From Rodentolepis nana (taxonomy: Eukaryota; Platyhelminthes; Cestoda; Cyclophyllidea; Hymenolepididae): a DNA stretch of 22,789 nt. Below the pieces are notes generated by a model, which saw only the letters and a list, made by a program, of their open reading frames with translations, was not told where the DNA came from and did not search any database. Positions 1 through 8,300 of the stretch are shown here, one piece after another (the first letter of the stretch is position 1; each line of letters opens with the position of its first letter). The translations under genes were made by a program, and so were the position numbers. The stretch is from the NCBI GenBank assembly GCA_900617975.1, contig UZAE01000460.1, positions 1-22,789 of the forward strand, in the 5' to 3' direction.

Positions 1-87
1 GATGGTAGTTTGAAGTCAGAAGTCAACTGCCGGTTCATAGACTTTTTGCAGTATGAGTATACGTTGTTCAGGGTGCACCACGTGGAG
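1..87 (+). CDS. Partial coding exon of an unrecognised plus-strand gene
   Basis: The first 87 bases are open in frame 1 for 29 codons and end in GTGGAG followed by GTAAGT, a perfect splice donor at 88. The peptide ends FLQYEYTLFRVHHVE, a mix of aromatic, charged and hydrophobic residues that looks like folded protein rather than low-complexity translation. The exon leaves in phase 0, and its upstream end is outside the window. I do not recognise the family and assign no function. A diverged copy with the same donor at 1031-1136 supports this being a discrete exon. It could also be part of a dispersed repeat that happens to be open here. The nearest plausible downstream partner is the exon at 2749-2790, whose phase fits. 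Confidence 0.5.
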
Positions 88-1030
88 GTAAGTTTATCGC
101 ACACCATTTGACTGGAATTATTGATAGTAGTAAATTGTCTACCTTGTGTCGTAACGATGCCATAAATGGCAAAATCCCTGAATGGCAAAATGCAGTACGG
201 AATTGAATGCGCGATAAAGAGTGTAAGATGTGAAGGACGATTGCGAAAAAAATGGTCACTTATTTATTTTATCAATTACATCGTGATTATTAAAAGGTCG
301 TTATCGCCACGTCAAAATTACCCCTTCTTCAAGCTCAAAAATACGAAAAAAATTATTCGGAATTAAATTTTGAACGCGTTTTTTTACACTCTCTTCATTC
401 ACGTCAATCAAAGCTATTTTTGTTTGGTTCGTTTTGGTGCTAAAAGAGGCACAAATTTTCTCACAAATTAATTCCAAGCAATTGTTAATTCAAAACATTT
501 AAACAATCAATCCTTTTTTTAAGTCACTGCAACAAAACAAATTACATCTCTTTTAATTGTAATGTTGGAAACTTTAAATTCTGCTGCGTTTGTCCCAATG
601 CAATGCGTTAATGATATGGGAATAATATTAGCATTAAATTCATTAAAATGTGATTGGCAAACAATTCAAACAGTTAACGGAAAGCTCTCAAAATTGTCAT
701 TATTTTATAAACCTCCGCATTGGAGTTTGACCCAAAGATTTGAGGATTTCAATAGCACTATTAACACTTACTTTAGCTACAAAGAGAAATGACAAAAAGT
801 TTCAACCTTCACGACGTTATTATCAAGTATTTACTTATTTATATCAAATGGTAGGCGTTGTGATAGTTGACTTCAGTCTTCACAGAGGGGTGGAGGTACA
901 TTAAAGTCAAAAAATCGAGAGGGGATGTGAACAGAAAAGTGTTTCAAAGATGTAAAAGAGACGGACATAAAAGTAGAAAAAAGGTGAGGTGAGTACTGTG
1001 AAGGTAGTCTAATGTGACATATAGCGGGGT
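88..1030. other. AT-rich non-coding stretch between the two exon copies
   Basis: Nothing recognisable as a gene. A 76-codon open frame on the plus strand at 562-792 is AT-rich with no flanking splice signals, and I do not regard it as a gene. Bases 864-879 (GTTGACTTCAGTCTTC) are an imperfect inverted match to bases 15-30. If the exon at 1-87 is real, this stretch is the start of its intron. Confidence 0.4.
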
Positions 1031-1136
1031 CATGGGAGTTTGAAGTCAGAAGTCAACCGCCAGTTAATAGAGTTTTAAGCCGTATGAATATACGTTGCCC
1101 AGGGTGAACCGCGTGGGAGTAAGTATATCGCACACC
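1031..1136 (+). pseudogene. Decayed duplicate of the exon at 1-87 plus its donor
   Basis: This segment aligns end to end with bases 1-106. Both contain GTTTGAAGTCAGAAGTCAAC, then TATACGTTG, then CAGGGTG, and a GTAAGT followed by ATCGCACACC. The similarity runs through the donor about 18 bases into the intron. The copy has lost coding capacity: read in the frame of the intact copy it has a TAA and then a TGA about 45-55 bases in. The donor survives as GGGAGTAAGTAT. It is a direct repeat about 1030 bases from the first copy, so a tandem duplication of at least one exon with intron flank is likely. How far the duplication extends leftward is unknown because the first copy is cut by the window edge. 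Confidence 0.6.
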
Positions 1137-2748
1137 CCAGTAACAAGCAAATGAAACAGACCTCCAGAACATATTAACTAGGATAGAGATAGCGGTATTG
1201 CTAATTGGTATGTCGTATGAGGGGTACTCAAATAGAAAGATATTAATGACCTACAGCTAAACCCACAAAGGCTGACATAGGGGCAAGTTGGCAGGCAGAG
1301 TAGTGGTGAATAGGAAAAGAAACCACGCTTATGTTAGGAAAAATGGGCAAAAAAATTAATATGGAGTAAGGAATTGCATGAATTGATGATAAATCAATGC
1401 GAGACTTGATTGATATAAAATAAAGGTGATGCACTATTTAAAGAGTAAGAATTCGGCACACATGAAATGAATATATGGTAATATGGAAATCGGGCCATCG
1501 CATTGTGAAATTGTCAGGGATTAACTTGGAATAAATTTACTTAAGCCCATAATAAATTACAGACTATAGATCGCTAATAGCCCTGCTGTTGAAATGGCAT
1601 TATTATTAGCTTTGTATTAAGATAATGGCTTCCCTTTTTTATACCCTTGTTATTTAACAAAAGAAAACCGCCATATGAAATATATTGGAAAATACTTACC
1701 TACTCAAATAAGATAGTAGCATTATTTCGTCTCGAATTGTTTTATAGTAACTACAGTTCTGGCTTTTATATTATTCTTTGTTTTTTTTATGCTGATAAAG
1801 TAAGCGAACTCATCCGGCTTGTAGTATTTTCGGCGGAAATACAAGTTGGACAGAGAGGTTATGGAACTCCCAGTGGGTTAAATTGTGGTGAAATGGGGAA
1901 TATTTTAAAGTTCCTTTGTTCCTGATACATTTCAAGGTCTCTAATATCGGCGTTAGTTTATATTTGAAATGCGTTTGCGCTGAATTTTAGTTTTAGGAAA
2001 GGGGGTTTTAATTCAATTACTTTTTGATAGTTATATGAGTATTGGGAAGTTACGTCATATTTGATACTTATATACCGCTCACATTACAAGATTTTTAGTA
2101 CTGAGTGATGTTGTCCCTTTCGTCGTCATGGTCGACATGAGTTTCTGTTTGAGAGATGAAGTAGATTTCAAGTTTGCCCTCATCTTAGTCTTCTAACTAC
2201 TAATAAATAGTATGAAGCACGAAGTGAATGAAGTAAATGACTCTTGCATTTCAAGAAGCAATCTTATTGATTCTCGCCTACTAATTCAATTTCACATTGA
2301 AATGAATGGGTTCAGTTTCAAGTGTCTTACAATTTCAATTTCCCAATTTACCGAGAAAACCTTGGAGAAGGAATACCTTGATATTTAGACATTTCTTAAA
2401 ATTAGACAATAATTATCCAATAGTGGGCTTGATTGACTCAAACCTTAAATTTCGATTGTAATTATATTTTCTATTAAATCCATTTCGGTGTGCTAAAAAA
2501 AGCAATTTGAATGTGCTCCTTTGGAGTGCTCAACTTGATGGAAGTTTGGAGAAAGCCGCTGTCTTTCAATCGGTTTTTTTTTTGGTATTTCACGATCCCA
2601 GAAAGTGTTAAAACATGGGGTGACCATATACCAAAATATTTCAATTACGAAATCGAGGAATTTTTGAACCTTTTAACGTTTGAAAAATCCAATCAAAAAT
2701 TTTAATGGGGTAAATTTCCTCTCTATGTTCTTCCTTCCACCATTTCAG
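1137..2748. other. AT-rich non-coding stretch, no feature seen
   Basis: No convincing open frame, repeat array or RNA gene is visible. It would be intron of the plus-strand gene if the exons at 1-87 and 2749-2790 are joined. Confidence 0.35.
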
Positions 2749-2790
2749 GCCTATTTTACTGTTCCATTGGTGCGTAGACTCTTTTCATAA
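2749..2790 (+). CDS. Possible last exon of the plus-strand gene
   Basis: A pyrimidine-rich tract ending CCACCATTTCAG gives a strong acceptor at 2747-2748. Entering in phase 0, which is how the exon at 1-87 exits, the reading is AYFTVPLVRRLFS followed by TAA at 2788-2790. A canonical AATAAA sits at 2895-2900, about 105 bases past the stop, and a GT-rich stretch (CCTTGTTATGT) follows near 2920. Acceptor, phase, stop and polyadenylation signal together are consistent with a short terminal exon. The exon is only 14 codons long including the stop, so chance is a real alternative. Another good acceptor at 3934-3935 (TTTCTCTTTGCAG) could serve instead and gives a 15-residue tail. Confidence 0.3.
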   Translation, partial: AYFTVPLVRRLFS

Positions 2791-2894
2791 TTACTACGTG
2801 TGAACTTTTTCCTTGTTGCCATGGTTACTTAAACAAAATTAAGTATTCATCAAATAATGCTCCACAGCAAAACTCAACAACAAATTTACATTCT

Positions 2895-2900
2895 AATAAA
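2895..2900 (+). terminator. Candidate polyadenylation signal AATAAA (plus strand)
   Basis: An exact AATAAA is followed about 25 bases later by a T/G-rich stretch. It is properly placed for a transcript ending with the exon at 2749-2790. Such hexamers are frequent by chance in AT-rich DNA. Confidence 0.25.
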
Positions 2901-3488
2901 ATGATAAGAGTCCATATGTCCTTGTTATGTACTATGATTTTTCCTAGTGTTGCTAGTTTGGGAATGGAAATATTGACTTTCTTTTCACTGATTCAAATTC
3001 GATAGCCAAATGTCTAAAGTAAACAAAAATAAACCTTTCCTTAATTTGTAATTAATTATGGCACAATTTTATAATGCCCTCGTTATGGTGAATAAAATGT
3101 TACTTGTTAGTCAGGGAACAGGGGATTCACGAAATTGCAACAGCTTCACTTACATCATAATGTTATCTGCTCGATTCAGCTTGAAGGTGCACATTGAATG
3201 CTGGTCTTTAAAAGGTGATTTACATAGTTTTTTCCCAAAATAAATGATTCCACGTTCTTATTCACGGTTTTAATTTGAAGGGCTATAGTCAAGTCTTGCA
3301 GTCTTCTTATTATACCAGGAGACCAAAATGAGATAGAAATACAGACCAAAAACACAAAAGGGTAAATTAATATTTTATTTTCATTTAAACGGAACAAATA
3401 AGGAATATTACAAGTATCAATATAGGAACGCTCAATAGTTCAGACTACTTCATTTGCCTATTCAGTCAATAATCTCTGGTTACATTAA
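2901..3488. other. Non-coding, no feature seen
   Basis: AT-rich spacer. A minus-strand AATAAA lies near 3374, but it is about 1.4 kb beyond the receptor stop codon, so it is not a persuasive end for that transcript. Confidence 0.3.
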
Positions 3489-3559
3489 TTAATCGCAAGA
3501 TTTGGCGACCAGACTGCATTCTCCCTTTCTGTTGCATCACTCTCCATATCCATCCATTG
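3489..3559 (-). pseudogene. Relic of a non-LTR reverse transcriptase C-terminus (tentative)
   Basis: Read on the minus strand from 3559, one frame gives QWMDMESDATEREN. A one-base shift then gives SLVAKSCD followed by TAA at 3489-3491. An arrangement of Trp, Met-Asp, then D-A-T-(D/E)-R-E, then W-R-S-L-V and a stop is what I associate with the tail of LINE-like reverse transcriptase ORFs, just after the region that often reads R-W-x-D. Here the expected W-R is replaced and the frame is broken by an apparent single-base deletion. Upstream on the same strand the sequence continues only as scattered open segments with stops, so this would be a dead 5'-truncated fragment. The match is by eye and the segment is short. 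Confidence 0.3.
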
Positions 3560-4234
3560 ATGGACTCAGGTGAAGTAACATCCTAAGAAATCTCCACCAA
3601 TTCGTACGCCCTTGGATCTCTTTCTAAGGCCAACTCTTCAGATTTCGCCTACCCCCTACACCTGTCTAACTCATTTTTGTCTACTCACCTCACACAAGAT
3701 TCTCTTCATTTTTTTTCGCTGAAGTTTAGCTAGTAGGTTTCTTTTCTGCCTTTACCCCGATGAAGAAAGTACATTATTCAAATCATAACCTGAACGACAC
3801 TAGTTAAGAAGTACACGTTTCAGTGGTATGGTTAACCTTCAAAGTTGGGACTGATTTGCTAATGTAGTAGATTGTAACTCATGATTGTTTCTAACCTCTA
3901 AAACTCACCAAAGCGACCTTAATTTCTCTTTGCAGTCAAACATATCAAAGTCTAAACAAAATGCAATTCACTTTCTGGGTTAAAACATGGGAAATTGGCC
4001 CTTTTACCAACTTCACTTCTAACCGCTACTGATATGTTCAATGGACATGTAGTGATGGATACATTATTCCTGACCACTAAAAAGAGCCATTGTCCCTTCA
4101 CATTTGAGCCATCGATCACAACAAATAAAAAATATTCGATTATAGAATAAACACTGATTATATTAGACAAAGCTGCCGATTTGCACGTATTCACCACATT
4201 ACACAGATGAGTATAGAACTCAGGCACTTCAACA
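3560..4234. other. Spacer downstream of the receptor gene
   Basis: Bases 3560-3690 are less AT-rich and may hold more of the degraded element on the minus strand. A plus-strand acceptor-like TTTCTCTTTGCAG ends at 3935. No polyadenylation signal for the receptor could be picked out with confidence here. Confidence 0.3.
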
Positions 4235-4370
4235 GGGGGGGGGGGAGAAGAAGAAGATTGCGGACAGTGTCAACACCAAAATTGGAGTTGGAGAGGAGTG
4301 GGAGGGGGGTGGTCGAAGGGGTGTATAAGGTAGACATTGGGAGAGGGAGAGGAAGAAAGCTCATTAAGAA
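4235..4370 (+). repeat. G-run and purine-rich tract
   Basis: Eleven consecutive G at 4235-4245 are followed by GA-rich sequence with further G clusters (GGGAGGGGGG, GGGAGAGGGAGAGG). Almost all bases are purines on the plus strand, hence pyrimidines on the receptor's sense strand about 400-530 bases past its stop. It may fall in the receptor 3' UTR. The open frame through it encodes Arg/Gly low complexity and is not a gene. Confidence 0.6.
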
Positions 4371-4769
4371 AAAATATCAATGTGTTAAGTGCTTTGGTAT
4401 TCGCGGATTTGATATTTTCGCTTCTCTCTTTCGCAAGGCACACGCACACACACAATGTAGCTCAACAAAATGGTATTTAACGAAAAGCGGATATTGTTTC
4501 AGTAGTAAAAGGGTGTGAGAAGGTGTGGTAGGCATCAAACTTCCTTGACAAATTCAGAAAGCTGAATTGAGCAATAGTTAACTGTAGTCATGTAGTTATG
4601 TAAATTAATAATAAGGTGTATCTTTGCAGGTGGCATTTTGGTAACCTAGATGATTGTCATGGCGCACACAAGAGCTTAGGTAAGGATGGTAATGGCAGCA
4701 GTATTTACATGCACGAGTTGAGGAGAGATTGAACTGACTGTACACAAGTGAAAATCATAATATGTATAT
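4371..4769 (-). other. Probable 3' UTR / downstream flank of the receptor
   Basis: The sequence just past the stop codon has no further coding signal. The transcript end could not be located: the usual hexamer and its common variants were not evident on the minus strand here. Confidence 0.4.
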
Positions 4770-5138
4770 CTACACGGCCTCCTGGTATTCTCGGGGGTCG
4801 GTAGAAGAGAGGATGTGACTCAACCGTCCCGCGTCGCCGAAGAGTGCAGCTAGACCGGGTGAAATGAAAGTCTGCGGTTGCTGCCGACTTACGTTCCAAA
4901 TATCATAGAGGAGAGACTTCATATTCTCATCGAATTGACGGCCCCAGTTGAGAAAATCAGGGAGCTTGTTTCTACGACAGTCTGCATCGTTCATGGCCTT
5001 GGCTCGAGTTTGGATAGATTCACTCGGTTCCGTCTTGACAATAATCGATGCAACGTGGTCCGCTGCAACTCCAAAGAGGTAGGCAAATTTGGTGTGAAAG
5101 CTGTGCATCTGTTGTAAATCCACATCAGATAGTGAATT
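4770..5138 (-). CDS. Receptor last exon: helices 9-12 and stop
   Basis: Phase 0 in; ends with TAG at 4770-4772. It encodes residues 820-941. [20 protein letters not shown] fits helix 9 and [20 protein letters not shown] fits helix 10/11, which carries the dimer surface in the family. [10 protein letters not shown] (about 912-921) sits where the AF-2 helix is expected (hydrophobic pair, x, Glu, hydrophobic pair) but has Ala in place of the Glu. A further 20 or so residues (ending EYQEAV) follow. IVKTEP at about residues 852-857 is a SUMO/synergy-control type motif. An alternative acceptor (GGATTTACAACAG, next to ATGCACAGC) would remove ten residues in frame. No clear AATAAA lies within some 400 bases past the stop. 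Confidence 0.87.
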   Translation of the reverse strand, partial: NSLSDVDLQQMHSFHTKFAYLFGVAADHVASIIVKTEPSESIQTRAKAMNDADCRRNKLPDFLNWGRQFDENMKSLLYDIWNVSRQQPQTFISPGLAALFGDAGRLSHILSSTDPREYQEAV

Positions 5139-5262
5139 CTTAAAAAAAACAAGATAAAGAGCGACTTAATTTTTTTTTGGAGAATAAAATAGATTAAATT
5201 TTTGCTGCCGTGAGATGAAAAAATGACCCGTTTGAGAGCTTAAAGGAAATCAATGCATCTGT

Positions 5263-5333
<71 letters not shown>

Positions 5334-8300
5334 TGGCAAAATATATCGACGTTAGCAAATGCAATAAAAGAAAATGAGCATTAACAGAAAATTCAATAAT
5401 TCAAAATCTGCCATTTGATTTCCAGCAAAATTACAGACAAAAGCAAATGACGATATTCCACTCATTTTTTAATTAAAAAAATATCCAGAATTAAGTCATA
5501 AAAAAGCATTAGTATGACGAAGATACTGAAGTCGGAAAAATATCTTCAAATTCTTCTTTAAATAATAAACCGTTAGGTGATAGATTTAATTACATAAGTG
5601 TATTTGTCTAAAGTTGCCAGCAAATTCGGATGTTTGCGTAAAACATATATTCCTAATGATAAAAATTTCGATACAAGTGCAATTTCGCACATTTATAAAT
5701 CGAACCCTCGATAAACTTCAAATCCGCAAAGCAAACACCCATTAGAGTGAAGTCACTGGATGATTTCAAGGTCGGGAACGTGACTAACCTGTAGAAGTTC
5801 TTCTTGGGAAGGTGGTTCAGTGAGTTTGACGGCCATGAAGGCACCAAGAAGAAGGATTTGATCCGTCAAAAATTTGTTTAGCTCGGAGATGTAGGCATCG
5901 AGGTATTGGAGCATTGGATAGGTTGTCTTTGTGTGACCCTCCATCAATTTAGCATTTAATCTCGAGAGGTTGATATACACTTGATTATTGGGAGCCACCT
6001 GGAAGACTACCGATAAGGTGCAATTTCGAGAACCGTTTGAGTGGAGCAACGTGGACTCCAAGCCTCTCGGTGAACGTGGTGACGATCCACCGCCATCTAG
6101 TATCTCATTTTGTGAAGAAGAGGAACAATTCATTTCCGTCGACCTCACAAGTGCTCGGGCGAGAATAACAGGAACACAGTTGACAAGACGATGCTAAAAC
6201 AACCGCATAAATAGTAAAAACCCTTCATTTTACTAAAACATAGTTGCTCTCATTTAATACAATAACTTACCTTAAATATCCATGTAAGTAGAGCTGGAGA
6301 CACTTGCAGATCGGAGAAGGGATCTGTTTGTGAAGTTAGGAAGAGACCAGAAGCAAAATCAGCTATACGTCTCAAGAGAAGGTCACTCCACAGATTTGAC
6401 AGAGTCAAAAGCCACTCCTCACTGTCTTCTGGAGACAATGGATCAAAATCCAAATGAAGGCGCAAGTTGGATGGATTGGGGAATATTCCTTCTCTCCATG
6501 CAAACTTCCAAGAGAATGACAAACGTTGAAACAACTGCTCACCTATCACAATGAAATGAAATTTGACCATTATGCTCTGTTTGAAGTGTCTTTGTTATTA
6601 TTATTATTATTATATTAAAAAAAATTAATGAAAAATGATTGCCTAATTTTTTTCAAAGTCATGCAATGATGCACATTTAGTAAGATTTAAGTAGAAGCTT
6701 TATAATGACAATGCTGTCATTCTAAATTTAGACTGTAGCTAATTTTTTGATATTTATCACAATCTCAAGGTCAACAAACCTTCTGTGGGTGAAATCAGTG
6801 GTTGGCGTTGTTCTGCTTTCACGGATACACACATTTGACTCTGAAAAAAATTAAAGTGATGCAGATTCAGAATCAGACCAAAATAATTTTAAAGTTATTT
6901 AAAAATCTCCAATGATATGCTGTTCCGTATTGGTTGAGAAAATTTTATTTGAACTTGAAGCTGGATAATTTGAATTAAGTTTTGATTTTATTAATTTCAA
7001 GGTATGACAAATCTAGAATATGGAAAGATTGCTAGCTGAAACACTAATTCCCCAGTCAAATTTGCTAATAGATTCTTAATTATAAATTAACGCAATCACT
7101 GTACATACATCCCAAAGACATGAGATAGTTGCAAAAGCGTATGCTTGCATAGTATTTTCATTTACAAGTGATACTGTAAGCCGTACTTTTGTCATTTATC
7201 TCGGTTTGATGTAGTAAATGAGCCTAGAATCCACCTAGGTTCCTACAATTGTCATGAGAGTGCGTTTAAATGCCCAATGTTCTAACCATAAACGGAGTTT
7301 GAGAGTTATCGGATAATAAAATTCAGACCATTTTCCTATCTTTGCTCTTAACCAACAATCCTTTTAACTACCTCAAAATCTAAATATTTTTGAGGCAGAA
7401 ACACCGGTTGTAACCACAACGTCAAAGAAATCCATGGTCTCGCAAGTAAGCGTCTTATTTATGACTAATTACTTTCTCATCCAAATAAGCATATTTCGAT
7501 CGTGTCGATTGTAATGAATTCGTTTAAATTCCACTATTATTTCCTTTTAAAAAGGTATATAATTATTTCACATGTGGATTCACTTGCTCAAAGCTTACCC
7601 TTAAAGGCGACAAACTTTGGAGGTACACGCTCCCAGAATCGCCTTCTGTCAATTGAGTCCATTCCGAAGTCACAGCTTTCCATGAGCCGGGATCAAAATT
7701 TCCTTGCATTGTAGAATCAGATCCTCCACTTCCAAAGTTCGTCAAAACCGACGAAGAAGCCACAGATGGTGAAGTTGTTGAACCAGATGATGTTCCTGAG
7801 CGACTTTCTGCATTTGAAGCATGAATCGAGCTTACATATGCTTCTAGACATGCTGATGGGACAAAATTAGGACGCTCTTGAGTGATCTGCATATTGGCTA
7901 AAAGAGAGCTTTGATGGTAGTGTAAGGAGGGGTGACGCTGACAATTGGGATCAGCAGGAAACCCCTCGAATAGGAAGGTATCGCCTGTTTGAACTGGCGT
8001 TGCAGAATTTCCTGCCTGATAGATCGGTGCCGACGCTTGAGACCAGTTCGAATTAGATGTGGATTGACCTTGATTCCATGGTGATGTCTTGTAACGAACG
8101 GCTTCATCTAAAGGTACCATACGATAAAATAATTCTGACATAAATGACTTAGCTAATTTGTGATAATTTAAAACCATCTGAAAGTCCCACAGAATAAAAT
8201 CCTATAACAATGAACCAAGATGGAGCTGTCGAAGTCCTAGAATCCCTTAGTGATAAAATATTCTTGAAATTTTGGACAATAATCTCTATTATTAAAAAAA

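Noticed and set aside
562..792. 76-codon plus-strand open frame in the left spacer
   Set aside because: AT-rich, unlike the confirmed exons in composition, with no flanking acceptor, donor or recognisable motif.
864..879. Inverted partial match to bases 15-30 suggesting terminal inverted repeats
   Set aside because: Only about 13 of 16 bases match, with no second boundary or target-site duplication visible; the direct duplication explains the region better.
3677..3706. Minus-strand ATG with seven codons (MKRILCE) and a GTGAGT donor
   Set aside because: Attractive start and donor, but no downstream minus-strand exon with matching phase was found; the neighbouring sequence looks like a dead retroelement.
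4207..4518. 103-codon plus-strand open frame rich in Arg/Gly
   Set aside because: It is the translation of a purine-rich simple tract; no domain, and it overlaps the receptor's downstream flank with no splice signals.
5988..6197. Plus-strand open frame opposite the ligand-binding exon
   Set aside because: Antisense shadow of a confirmed coding exon.
8108..8177. Extending the distal hinge exon upstream to include [17 protein letters not shown]
   Set aside because: The upstream acceptors that would include all of it are in phase 0, while the preceding exon exits in phase 1. The sequence there is also intron-like in AT content. A shorter in-phase extension remains possible.
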